The notes below the pieces were generated by a model that had not been told where the DNA came from, ran no database searches, and saw only the letters and a program-made list of their open reading frames with translations. Shown here in pieces: positions 24,901-34,458 of a stretch of 38,329 nucleotides of DNA (position 1 is its first letter; each line of letters opens with the position of its first letter). Location of the stretch: positions 1 to 38,329 of the forward strand of contig LRSR01008305.1 in the NCBI GenBank assembly GCA_001579985.1. Reading direction: 5' to 3'. This stretch comes from Hypsibius dujardini (lineage: Eukaryota; Tardigrada; Eutardigrada; Parachela; Hypsibiidae). Made by a program: the position numbers and the translations under genes.

Positions 24901-25065
24901 CGCAACATGGGCTCAATGGAGGCCATCAACGGCTCTCCCATGGTTCCTCGCACTAATCGCGTGATGACAAAGTCAGGCAGTCCGAAGCTCGCCACTCAAT
25001 CGACCGCCGACAAGGACGGCCTGAACAAGCTCCCTTCACTCCAGCATCCCTTCCCATGGCGATGA
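13024..25065 (+). CDS. Large ankyrin-repeat protein with disordered C-terminal tail
   Basis: Fourteen exons: 13024-13122, 13299-13593, 14174-14551, 14686-14775, 14838-15021, 15157-15290, 16051-16214, 16296-16856, 17977-18431, 18683-19419, 21470-22136, 22590-23212, 24602-24763, 24863-25065; every junction keeps phase; 1583 residues. Residues about 10-475 are ankyrin repeats (GRTALHYCAEY, GFTALLIAVINGN, HGAYPIHYAAQ, DGLTALHCA, ECTPMMYAATLG, DFPLHEAAQAG, GRSCLHIAAMQ), which usually bind proteins. SRIQKSFQQFSKEKR at about 488-502 looks like a degenerate IQ (calmodulin) motif just after the repeats, an order also seen in inversin. The tail is Ser/Thr-rich with a doubled DNPFAVP.DETLTD unit (exon 10), an acidic run (exon 11), a Lys/Gln/Arg/Glu/Asp repeat at about 1287-1330, and a probably folded segment at about 1340-1460 (VKYLDQLDRMSKKGTRY). 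An acceptor at 14185 is an alternative to 14173. I cannot name the orthologue; the repeats resemble inversin-type proteins, but this could be another ANKRD family. Confidence 0.88.
14134..14161. repeat. (TA)n microsatellite beside a splice acceptor
   Basis: A TA run ending 12 bases before the acceptor of exon 3 of the ankyrin gene, where a pyrimidine tract would be expected. Confidence 0.9.
15384..15510. repeat. (CTGT)n microsatellite
   Basis: CTGT tetranucleotide array with point changes, in intron 6 (15291-16050) of the ankyrin gene. Confidence 0.95.
15834..15978. repeat. Compound (GTCT)/(GT)n microsatellite
   Basis: GTCT-type units passing into a long pure GT run, the second array in intron 6 of the ankyrin gene. 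Confidence 0.95.
17562..17705. repeat. (TTTGA)n pentanucleotide array
   Basis: Interrupted TTTGA units in intron 8 of the ankyrin gene. They differ from the TGTC family that dominates the other arrays in the window. Confidence 0.9.
18497..18600. repeat. (TGTGTC)n microsatellite
   Basis: About sixteen units with one phase slip, in intron 9 (18432-18682) of the ankyrin gene. Confidence 0.95.
19747..20652 (-). CDS. NUDT2-like Nudix protein (Ap4A hydrolase family), nested gene
   Basis: Three exons on the minus strand: 20652-20610, 20537-20409 and 20141-19747, both introns phase 1, 188 residues (human NUDT2 has 147). The family is recognised from RAVGLVVFRR, FLLLQEVYG, TWTPPKG and VKKIWYGLAELV, which align with human NUDT2 RACGLIIFRR, HWTPPKG and TVIYWLAEV. 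The family cleaves diadenosine tetraphosphate to ATP and AMP. The Nudix box (residues 58-80) is degraded: against G-x5-E-x7-RE-U-x-EE-x-G-U it keeps Gly1, Glu20, Gly22 and the final hydrophobic, but has Asp for Glu7, Gln-Gln for Arg15-Glu16 and Lys for Glu19. Extra length comes from a charged insert (GEKAKDNDKTKDNAKN) and an alanine-rich C-terminus. The start is the first ATG of exon 1; a second ATG lies six codons later. It lies wholly within ankyrin-gene intron 10, on the opposite strand. A polyadenylation signal (AATAAA on the minus strand) is at 19450-19445. Confidence 0.92.
20167..20325. repeat. (ACTG)n microsatellite
   Basis: About forty ACTG units with a few GCCTG changes, filling much of the second intron (20142-20408) of the NUDT2-like gene. 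All frames through it are open, but it lies between clear splice sites. Confidence 0.95.
21070..21188. repeat. ACTAGT-rich minisatellite
   Basis: Four to five imperfect units of about 28 bp built from AGTACTAGTACTAGTACGGT and GTATAGTACT. ACTAGT and AGTACT are palindromes, so the array can fold on itself. It lies in ankyrin intron 10, about 420 bp upstream of the NUDT2-like start. Confidence 0.9.
22436..22511. repeat. 19-bp tandem repeat, 4 copies
   Basis: Units of AGTCCTACCAACCAGACAG, the last with one change, in ankyrin intron 11 upstream of the exon starting at 22590. Confidence 0.95.
22694..22800. repeat. Coding tandem repeat (KQRED/RQRED)
   Basis: 15-bp units (ACGGGAAGACAAGCA and ACGGGAAGACCGGCA) in ankyrin exon 12, encoding alternating KQRED and RQRED after two KKQWE units. 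It probably forms a charged single helix. Unit length is a multiple of three and the frame is kept. Confidence 0.85.
24028..24205 (+). other. Possible tRNA-derived SINE or tRNA relic
   Basis: GTCGTGGCTTAGTGG at about 24033-24048 resembles a tRNA 5' end with an A box, and GGATCAATCCC near 24178 resembles a B box followed by CTACC. They lie about 140 bp apart instead of 35-60, and I cannot fold a whole cloverleaf. It lies in ankyrin intron 12. A split or decayed SINE is likelier than a working tRNA. Confidence 0.3.
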
Positions 25066-25571
25066 AGGGAAGGCACAAGCATGAGAGAAACTCCCCAATG
25101 TCCAAGTCAAGAGAAAGCTTATTTATTGCACCTACATCCTCGGAGTTATCTATTGCACCTACATCCCTTCATCCTTTTTGCACCGTGCCACGTTACTTTT
25201 TCGGCAAATCTTAGATCGCTTCGTCCCGCCCACCCCGCATTGGTCTGCACCCTGTAGATGTCTAGAGAAGCGAGGGTTGTCACCCCGTTGGCCTAACTGC
25301 TTGCCACATCACCTGCTCATTCAAGATGCTGCAATACTGAACTGGACTTTCAACTGAAGTCAATAATTTATCTCTGCTTATCGAAAAAAAACTCCCAACT
25401 CCCATGATGAACGTTTTAGTCCGGATTAATCGGAAATAATATCCGTTCGATGAGTCTGCTCAGCAGACCGGAACGGGCTAATAACATATGGTGACCGGCA
25501 CCATCTGTTGAGCAGCTGTATAAAGAACCCCATTTGATGTATGTGTAATTCGGCAGGAAGTAGCTTTGGTA
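25066..25571. other. Overlapping 3' ends of the ankyrin and protease-homologue genes
   Basis: The two genes converge here with 506 bp between stop codons. A minus-strand AATAAA lies at 25127-25122, close to the ankyrin stop. A plus-strand ATTAAA at 25571-25576 covers the protease-homologue stop. A short direct repeat (TTGCACCTACATCC) is at 25127-25165. No other gene is seen. Confidence 0.5.
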
Positions 25572-28500
25572 TTAAAGGGCTTGCGTCTCCACTGAGCCGT
25601 CATCGAGATGCCTCAAGAAAGACGGGAAAACGTAGGAGAAACTCATTGCGTTCTCGTTGGTCCTTCGCCGGAGCGCGGGTGGAAGACGATCCTGCTTAGC
25701 AGGCGGGGCCCTGGTGGGTGGGGCCATTGGCCTGGTGGTTGTCTCCGGACTGGCGGTTGTCTGTGTTGTGGATGTGGTAGGGACAGCGGCCGCAAAATTT
25801 GTCTTCAAGGTGAACGGCGGCGGCAACTTTTCCGTCGACACCTTCTGTATCGTTCTCGCAATCCATCCGCTGAGTTTGCCGACGTCCACATAGACGGTCG
25901 GCGCGTCGGTGACATTGGTGCATTGGCTCACGCCGAGGGCCACCAGGCCTCGCAATTCCCATTGCCAAGTTCCACTACAAGTAACACACAAAAGATTCTC
26001 TAAAACTTCAACATTATTATATATATATTTATAATAAATAAAGTTAATTTACAGGTAATATACAAATTTATTGTATTAGTTTCCGTTTTTCATATTTTTG
26101 TCTTTTTTATTATTTTAGGGAATTATTTTGTTTTAAAGGTTTACTTGTTATTTGTAATTTTTTTAATGAATAAAGTTAATTTAAAGTCGGTATATAAAGG
26201 TAATTTTACAATGTTTGCGTCTTTGTATTTTAAGTCTATTTTTTAGGATGTACCTTTGCATGCAGACAAGAGGACCGCCACCGTCACCGTCGCAGGCAAG
26301 ACGATCTGGGTCGTTACTCGAGCCGCAGAACATGCTCTGAGGTACGAGAAATTCACGGATGTTAGAACGTTCCAATCCGCCGAGACATTCGTCGTTTTTG
26401 ATGGGCCTAACTTGGTCTTGTTGAAGTCTAGCCAGGTCATCTAAAGGGAGGAAAAAATACATTAATTAAGCAATTTTAAAGTAATTAAAACTCATCCAGA
26501 CAAAGGATACTTTTGGTATAAGTTGATCCCCATCCGGTGACAAAGCAAATGTCTTGCGCTTGCGCCACGGGATCCATTGCTTTAGTACTGGGACAGACGG
26601 TGCAGATGTTTCCCGTGCTGCATTTTACGTTTGGAATCCGGATCAACGCGATGTTGTTCTCAAAACTCACAGGATCCCAGTTTTCGTGGACAATCACCTC
26701 GAGGGGACTTGCGATCCTGCTGTCTTCCTCCTGATCCTTGAAGTCGTACTTCCCCAGGACCACTTGGAAGTTCTGCGGTAACCGACTGTGAGACACCAAG
26801 AAACGCCCATTGCATGGGTGAGTGATTAATTACCCACACTTATACACGCATGGCCAAAATCTTGCACTGACCGAGTTACAGCCAATTTAGGTCTCACTCG
26901 GTTTTATTTTTTATTTGGACTTAAAGCTCAACTTTAACTCGGTCATTGCAGTATTTTAGCCACAGTTTCTCGTTAGGAAATGAGAATTCAGACGTCTAGA
27001 TCTATCTTTTAGGCAGACTCAGACAACACTTATACACGCATGGCCAAAATCTTGCACTGACCGAGTTACAGCCAATTTAGGTCCCACTCGGTTATATTTT
27101 TTATTTGGACTTAAAGCTCGGCTTTAACTCGGTCAGTGCAGTATTTTAGCCACAGTTTCTCGTCAGGAAATGAGAATTCAGACGTCTAGATCTACCTCTC
27201 AGGCAGATATTTCTTAAATCTCCCCCATTTTCAGACATCACTAATAGCAGTGAACAGCGTGAGGGAAAAACTTACTTTGCCACTTTGTGAGCCGCCGTAA
27301 GAACGTAATTCTTACTAATCAACGCCCCACCGCCGAAAACTTTGCCGCTCGAGTCAACTAGGGCAACCTGGAAACACACAAAGATCCACTACTTATTACT
27401 GACTAGTACGAGTACTGGTGCGACAGATAAACACATCATTCACAGAAAAACACACACGACTGGGCGAGACAGACAAGACACAACACACCCTCCAGAAACA
27501 ACTAGAATAAATCACACGCCAGCTTCATCGTCGTAGCTTCTTCTGACCTGCCAGCAGTAAGTGTTCTTGATTGCGTCCTTGTCGAAGATGGTCCGTTCAA
27601 TGCGATATGGCACACCGAAGCCCAGCTCGGCGCTGCGTGCGAAGAACCGCACCTGGTTGACTGCCGGCTGGGCAGGGGCCGCCATCAGACCCGGCGAATC
27701 GGCGCGAACACTAGGGACAGCCTCCAGTGCCCGGATTAGGTTCATGTTGTCGTCGGTCGCCGATGGGAGCGCCACATCCGGAGCGGATGGTGCGGCCGTT
27801 GTGGTCGTAGTCGTGGTGGTTCGTGGGGTGGTGCGTGGAGGTGGCGGTGTGGTGACATCATCGTCGCGGAGGGCGTCACGACCTTAAGATTACAACAAAA
27901 CGACTTGCATGTGGTCAATTAAGGCGGTCCAACGCCTTGCATACACACACAGACACACACACAGACACACACACAGACACACACACAGACACACACATGT
28001 CACCTGCGGGTTTGAGAGCACAAGGGTTTTTTGTTCGGAAAATAACGGCACAGTACATAACTGCCTTCTACAGGATGTATGTGATTCAAATTTAGGACAC
28101 AATATTCACTTGGGTGTTGCCACCCGGGGAATTTCGCTCCATGTGCGGACTAAAAATCAGTGAGGTCTAAGGTTTAGAACAAAAGCAGAAAAAATCCGTT
28201 ATCCTATGGGATCAAATTAAGAGTCGGTCCTCCCTTGGTTGGGCTACTCGATGAGTTGTCTGGGTTAAGACTGATTTTCTCTAAATTTATTTGAACAGCA
28301 ATAGGGATCTTGAAATGAACTTGGGCGCTTCCGATGCGGAATCAAGAAAACAATTCTGTAATGATAGACACAACAATACCAGACACAGCAAGCCCTCCGA
28401 TGAGGTTGTCTGCTCGGGTTGAAATAAAAATATATTAATGCACGGGGTTTACGGTAAATTCCGGATATTCTTATAACAAATTTTTTTTTGTTCTTGCCAA

Positions 28501-29196
28501 CGGTTGAAATAGAGAGAGTTGTTATTTTATGGAAAAACAAAACTTATTCCAGATTCTAAAATTGAAGAAATAAATATATATTACAAGGAACACAAAAAAG
28601 TTCTGACAAAATTTTTTGTGTTAAAATGTGCCCTTTGTTTTTGGAAACTACCATGGCCATGCGGGTGATTTCAATGTACGGCGTGGTATGCAAATTAATT
28701 TCTATTTAATTTTGAAAACATTTAAAATCTTTTTTGAATGGGTTTTATTTAGATCTGTCGAGATTTATGACCTATTCGCGTGCGAAATTCAACTTTTTTC
28801 TCATCCGTGGATTCACTAGCGATGAGGTCTTACCGAGTGAAGCGCAGGCTGCGCAAGACTGATCCCCATCCGGCACGGTCGGAACGATAAAACAGCAGAC
28901 TTCCTTGCTGCCGCAAGGTGTTTCCGGCAGAGCGTTAACGATGGACCCTCCAACGACTTTGCAGCTTTCCGGGCTGGATACACAGCGGCCTCCACCTTTT
29001 ACACTCTGACAAGGTGCCACTAAAAAGACAAACAGTAACATACTTCAATACTTCCCGGTTCTTTTTTATAACTACAATCATTCATTCATCCGGCATCCAC
29101 AAAAGACGCTCGTTCTCCCAATGTACCCATCAGAATTCCTTCTCCGTAAGTTAACGTCCAGGCAGCTGCGGACACAAATAAGTAAGTCCACATCAT
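25572..29196 (-). CDS. Secreted CLIP-like serine protease homologue (non-catalytic)
   Basis: Seven exons on the minus strand: 29196-29127, 29019-28834, 27882-27548, 27367-27276, 26785-26511, 26440-26254, 25974-25572; all phases agree; 515 residues. Exon 1 encodes the signal peptide (MMWTYLFVSAAAWTL). Residues about 27-70 form a six-cysteine CLIP-like module ending in CGSKEVCC. A Pro/Thr linker (TTPPPPRTTPRTTTTTTTT) follows. The protease fold (S1, chymotrypsin family) runs from about 198 to 415: VLTAAHKVA keeps catalytic His224, FENNIALIRI has Asn272 where Asp is required, and GDGGGPLVC has Gly373 in place of Ser. GWGS and the final WIARTI helix are present. It should therefore not cut protein. 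In insects, similar homologues are cofactors for prophenoloxidase activation and other immune cascades; the same role here is inference. A Thr/Pro-rich tail of about 90 residues follows. The start is inferred: the first of two ATGs in an exon whose phase matches exon 2. Confidence 0.91.
26836..27208. mobile_element. Two tandem copies of a Tc1/mariner-like hairpin element
   Basis: A 190-bp unit occurs twice (26836-27025 and 27026 to about 27208) with few differences. Each copy holds an inverted repeat of about 33 bp: TGGCCAAAATCTTGCACTGA on the left and, inverted on the right, TGGCTAAAATACTGCACTGA, both continuing into CCGAGTTA. The hairpin spans about 125 bp (26843-26966 and 27033-27156). TGGCCAAAA near the tip is typical of Tc1-like termini, and TA dinucleotides flank. 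No transposase is present, so this is a MITE-like element in intron 4 (26786-27275) of the protease homologue. Confidence 0.7.
27944..27998. repeat. (CACACAGA)n microsatellite
   Basis: About seven 8-bp units in intron 2 (27883-28833) of the protease homologue gene. Confidence 0.95.
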
Positions 29197-30079
29197 CCGA
29201 TGAGTTTTGGGCAATCCGGTAAAAAGAAAGTCCAAGAGGACGCCCAGAGATCGATTAATCCTTTTCCCCGTAGGAAACAGCGGGAGCTAGCCCTTCTTTT
29301 CAACGTTGATCTGTTATTTTTCTCACACGGAAAGTAATCGAACCCGGAAACGCGTTCGTTGAGAAAGTTGGTCAAACTGCTGCACAGTCAAGTGGGGCTT
29401 GGTTAATGGTACTTTGTCATGGTTTTTTCTTCGCGCCTCGCGCAACAATGAAGTACGGTTTGGCTGGTATTGTAACACAGGGGAAAATATGTCTGTGCCA
29501 GTGATGACACAAGATGCGTGTGCCGTAAAGACTCGTAGACTTTTGAGAAAAGAGAGCTCTGTTGATGAATACGCGCGAAGCGGAAGCGCATATTAAACTG
29601 CTACACGAAGAGCACCCATTGGTCCGTCCGTCGAACATGTACCATGCTGTCGGTGAGACGGTGCCATCGCGCGTAAGATCTTCGGCCAGCCTTAATAATG
29701 ACAATTTTCACTGTCAAGATCTTCTTCATCTCATATGGCTAGAGGCGCTGGCAAACCATTTCGCGTATTGAGGCGTGTGTTCATGGTTCTCTGCTCATGA
29801 GTAGCCAATAATTTGATGTGATGATCTTTATTGTTATGAAAAGATCAAAACCAGAGCGCACACTGTGAGCCTCTGAATGGGTGGCCACTTTGGCCGCAAA
29901 GGTGGGGCGTAACTAGTGCAGTACTTTGTAAAAAGAACCAGCTGACATAATTAATAATTCCAGACAAGGTAAACAGGACAGAGAGACAAACAAACAAGCT
30001 GAGAGACCTATAAACATACAGACAGAAGGACAGACAGACAGACAAAAAGACAGGCATACAGACCTGTAGACAGACCTGC

Positions 30080-30114
<35 letters not shown>

Positions 30115-30166
30115 AAGACAGGCATACAGACAAAAAGACAGGCATACAGACCTGTAGACAGACCTG

Positions 30167-30202
<36 letters not shown>

Positions 30203-30620
30203 AAGACAGAAAGCCAATAGACTCTCAGGCAGGCTAATAGATAGGCTAACAGACAAGCAAGCAGACAGATGGACAGACAAATAGACATACCGACAAACTG
30301 ATTGATAAACAGACAGACAGACAAGCAAGCAGACAAACAAGCAAGCAGACAGACATACATACCTCGGATGTGACGGGACTGTTATGCTACCAAGTAAATA
30401 CTGAGTTCAGGAGTTTACAAGGACAAATGGCAAGGAGACTTTTGAATGCATTCAGTTCCACGGAACGTGCACACTTTTTCCACGAATCCGCCAATAACCT
30501 TTCATTCGAAGCTGATGATTCTCCTTGGAATATTGCGCAGGCCACAGTCTGTGCCTCGCCTGCGTGATACGGATCAGGGCGTGGCGCCGCACTGCCCGAG
30601 CCATGCTGAAAATCAGTCAC
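29197..30620. other. Intergenic region between divergent secreted-protein genes
   Basis: It contains the upstream region of the protease homologue (minus) and of the Gln-rich protein (plus). No TATA box is seen just above 29196. A large CAGA array fills 29976-30360. No gene is supported. Confidence 0.55.
29976..30360. repeat. (CAGA)n array with higher-order repeats
   Basis: About 385 bp of CAGA with AAGA, CAGG and CATA variants. A block of about 75 bp (AAAAAGACAGGCATACAGAC, then CTGTAGACAGACCTGCAGAC) is repeated, showing segmental duplication inside the array. Long minus-strand frames through it are artefacts. Confidence 0.95.
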
Positions 30621-30628
30621 CGCTTTCG

Positions 30629-30638
30629 TATATAAAGG
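30629..30638 (+). promoter_or_regulatory. TATA box of the Gln-rich secreted protein gene
   Basis: TATATAAAGG lies 148 bp upstream of the ATG at 30777. This predicts transcription start near 30655-30662 and a 5' UTR of about 115 bases, or less if the CAG/GTATTC at about 30655-30660 is a donor. Confidence 0.65.
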
Positions 30639-30776
30639 GCAAACTTTCCTGTTCAGGTATTCTTTCCAAGTTTTAACCGATCATCCATCATTTGGTCTAT
30701 CTTTTTACTAGCTGCTGGCGGCTAGGAGAAAAAATATTTTAAATTTAACTCTACTCTTCCCATCTAATACGCGGTC

Positions 30777-31919
30777 ATGGCTGTCCTACGGATCACATTT
30801 TTACTCTGCCTCTTAGGTTCGGCGTTCTCCGCACCTGTAACGGACCTCAAAGTGGGAACTAACCAGGCCGTCATTGTCAAGTCCAACGGGACCGTCACCA
30901 CCGTTCAAACCCTTCCCTCAGCAACAGCCACAATTCTCAACGACGCTCCCATTCAATCCGTTGCCGCAGTTCAACTGGTCCCGCTAACTCAGACCTCTGC
31001 TATCGCACCCACTACGGTTCAAGTAGCCTCCCAAAACCTAGGACCGACGGTAAGAACTGCTTGTCTGTCTGTTTATGTATCAATCTGTCGACTTGTCCGT
31101 CTCTCTCTCTGTCGGTCGTCTCTCTCTGTCTGCTTAATCAGTTCCACTGTTCGTTGTCTGGCTTGTACATATCCTGCCTGCCTTGCAGTGCTGCATTTGC
31201 TTATGTTTATAATCACCGATCTGCTAGTCTGAGAACTCTGCATCTGCCCGAGCTGGCGTGGTCGAGATATTGTCTTTTGATTTATCTTGCTGGGTTTTCA
31301 GGGTCGATCCAACGATGATCAAATTGCTCAAGGCCGGGCCAACGAACTCTCCGACGCTCTCGGCCTGATGTCGAGCGTCCTGGCTCCCCGCTTCATGCAG
31401 CCCGGCCAAATCGGTGCGTCTCTCACCCCTGCAGCGAGCGGACCAGCGCCGGCAGCCGCCGCCCCAGCAGTCCAACAGCAGCCGATTCAGCAGCAAATGC
31501 CGTTCCAACAGGCGCCGCAGCAGCCGATGATGAACACCGCCTTCCAGCCGCAGTTCGCTCAGCAACAACCCGCCTTCCTGCCTCAGCAGCAGATGTTGCC
31601 GCAACAACAGGCTTTCGTACCGCAGCAGAACCTCCAGCCGATGATGATGCCCATCCAGCAGCAGCAGCCGGCGTACGGTATGATGGGACAGGGTCTCCTC
31701 GGACAAGGCATGCCGCAGCTCCAAATGCGCTCCAATCCGGGTCCTCAGGCGGTCGCCGGCAACGGTTTCGTCGGTGGTCCGGAGCAACGAGCATTCCAGC
31801 CGCAACAGCAGCTGGGCAATGTGCAGGGACAGCTCCCAACTTTTAACGGCGCCGCGGCCAATGGTCAAGGCTTCCCTCAGCAGCAACAGCAGTTTGTTAA
31901 CAATCCTAACATGGGATAG
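30777..31919 (+). CDS. Secreted Gln/Met/Pro-rich low-complexity protein
   Basis: Two exons, 30777-31049 and 31302-31919, joined in phase 0, 296 residues. The N-terminus is a clear signal peptide (MAVLRITFLLCLLGSAFSA, cleavage likely after residue 19). Residues 20-91 are Val/Thr/Ala-rich; the exon 2 part starts with a short helical segment (ANELSDALGLMSSVLAPRF) and becomes Gln/Pro/Met-rich (QQQPIQQQMPFQQ, PMMMPIQQQQPAYGM). There are no cysteines in the mature part and no known domain. It could be a structural, cuticular or glandular secreted protein, but that is a guess. A TATA box upstream and AATAAA at 32088-32093 frame the transcript. Confidence 0.84.
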
Positions 31920-32087
31920 TCTTCTCTTGCTTCGCTGTTGTGGTGTTGTTGCATGGTTTTTTTGTTGTCGTTGTCATTAGTCTGAAAACTAATGTTGGGA
32001 AGTTGGAAATGCAATTCGTCTTCCCATTTTTGTGCTAGCGTTTTGTAGATTATGCAGTTGAAAACTTCATCGGGTTCATTACTGTAC

Positions 32088-32093
32088 AATAAA
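32088..32093 (+). terminator. Polyadenylation signal AATAAA
   Basis: A canonical AATAAA 169 bp after the stop at 31919, the first such signal downstream of the Gln-rich gene. Confidence 0.7.
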
Positions 32094-34116
32094 TTGATTT
32101 ACAAATCAAATTTGGTATATTTGTTGAAACAGCAATATTAGAGTGCTATCGAATTTCTACTGCGGCAATTTCGTGCTCGTTTATACTTGACCGGTTCCAT
32201 CAGGACTGACAGCTTCGCCCCCTAGATCATAGAAGTCGATGCTTTTCCAATGTTTGTGATGAATTGCAATGTTCCTGATTGTTGTTGACCCGGTGCAGAT
32301 GCAGTGAAAGGAGACTAGCAGCCAAGCAATCGGCCTGATTTTTTTGATGTCCAACATCACGCTGGAGTCAACTTTTCAGAACTCCTACAAATCTGCCTGT
32401 GGGCACATCCACCGTTACAACAGATTCTGGCTCAAGGATTTTAAGGAGAACGGAATTCATGTTTTCTTTCAATACATCGGTCTCCCAGAACATATCGTGC
32501 TATGTCTTAAAGCCCTTTTTCGAGTTTTGGGATGTCCCGTTGTGGACTAACTACACTGTAACTCACTAACTGATCGTTTACTCGCTCACGCACATCTGTT
32601 TCTGGTACGTTCATCCCGACTGAAACTGCTTTAAACAAACCAGCACTCCCAGATCACAGTTACAGTTGAGTTAGACGAGAGTTTGGGTCGCCAGGAAGAC
32701 CGTTTTTGGTACCGTCATGGCGGGTAGAAACTTCTCCACCGCTCACCGTAAGGCCCCGGCGTACCGGTAATACATCCCGGCACAACAACCGAACAAAATA
32801 ATGTTTCAAATTTGGTCTCTCCAAGCCGAATAGGGCGGCGACCCAGGAGGTGTCCATCATCAAGGTCTGCGTTTGGTGGGCCAGTTGAATCTGGGTGCAA
32901 TGGCGATATCGGAGATCGTTGAAGATGCTGCCAAGCATCCGAGTGATTAGCGATGTAATTAAAAGCCATAAAAAGGCGGGTGTTGTTGTCGGAATTAGTT
33001 GGAGATTCCTCTCTCGACTAGTAGAAGGTTCAAGTCCGCGGATAGATTAGGGTTCGCGCGCCTCAAGCGGAGACTCAGCCGAAGAAATAAAATGTCTGTC
33101 TGTCTATGTGCCTATCGCCCCGCGTCCTCCTTAAGAGGGTACACTTACTAATAGAACTTTGAGATAGGTGTTGCCCAACAATCGCTGTCTCTCCCATTAG
33201 CAGAAACAACCGCTCACACAGCGCCACATACTGTTTCTACATTCCGTTCTTTAAATAATACCCCGTCAGATTCCGGATTCTCCCTTCTGACCGACTGCAA
33301 CAGGTTCACAATCATCTTTGACTTGGCGCTAACGGTCGCCAAATACTCCGCCCGTGCCATCACGGCCTGGGCGCCTGCTGCGTACCACGCAACACCTCTG
33401 CATCTGCCAATAATTATACCGCCATTTTAGGCGCTTTCACCGCGAAGCATGTCTGAATCAGGTCCAGGTACACGGTGCATCGGACCTTGAGGATTTTCGT
33501 TAAGTGTTCCTTCGTGGTCAAGCAGAGCGGTCAAAGGAGATGACGGAGATTGGAAAAGCGCAGCAAGATAATGTGGATAAATCTAACAAGGGTTTATCTG
33601 GAGAATGAGCTAGGCTGTGCCGTACAGAAGGCATAGCATGAGGGTCCAACGTCCGCAGTTCGTCCAACTGCTCATATTGCTTCCCGGCTAGGTCCAGCTG
33701 CCCGTTTTCAAAAGAACCTTCAAATAATACAGACAACCAGGTCCTATCTAACACAGAGACATACAAAAAAACATACCGATAAACAGACCTGCTGCTAACC
33801 AGTTTACCGGTAAAATCACGAATCTTTGCAAATGAATTCGGAGAAGTCATTGACAAAATTGAGTTCCGGAGACCTGCTTCACTGGACGAATTTCTCCGTT
33901 TCTGTTGTGCTTTCGCGAAAGCTTTCCTTCAAGGGCGGACATTGCAACGGAAAATAAACAGTCACCGGGTGTTAACAGATCAAACACGGAACAAAAAAAC
34001 AAAATGGAATGCACTTAAAGAAACAAGGTAAAAAAAAGATCCTTCGATGTGTAGCTGTCACTGTTAATAAAGGGTGTGTAGGTGTGAAAGAAAATAATGT
34101 CATGCGAAGTCATGCA
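32094..34116. other. Gap downstream of the Gln-rich gene and WDR11
   Basis: No gene is supported. Frames at 32660-32969 and 33518-33856 (minus) lack consistent splice sites or a recognisable domain. It must hold the 3' UTR of WDR11. GGTTCAAGTCC near 33029 resembles a tRNA B box but has no matching stem or A box. Confidence 0.5.
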
Positions 34117-34419
34117 CTACGCAGGCACGTTATCGTGATTTAAAATTTCAAACTCTTGACGTAATAGGCGGCCATTTTTGCCACCCTTGTCACAGAATTC
34201 CAGAGCTTCTCGCCTGAGCCCGACGCCGTGGAGGTAGCGTGCATATTCCAAATAAATAGCTTCTGCAAACAATAAGGCAACACCGATCTCACCCTGTACT
34301 TTGCATCTCATACATTTCCCTGACTTAGGTGTCTATCTGAATGCCTGACTGCCGGCCTCTGTCTGTCCGCCTGTCTGTCTGTCTATATGTCTGTCTGTTT
34401 GTCTGCCTGTCTATCTGCC

Positions 34420-34458
<39 letters not shown>

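Noticed and set aside
29845-30360. 171-residue minus-strand frame rich in Cys, Leu and Ser
   Set aside because: It is a translation of the CAGA array, which is open in several frames at once.
32660-32969. Minus-strand frames of 84 and 92 residues
   Set aside because: They overlap each other in different frames without clear splice sites; neither resembles a known family.
32998-33060. tRNA gene around GGTTCAAGTCC
   Set aside because: The flanks do not form a T-arm stem and no A box lies at the right distance.
33518-33856. 112-residue minus-strand frame, possible small gene
   Set aside because: Candidate splice sites within it do not keep phase and no domain was recognised; it may be chance.
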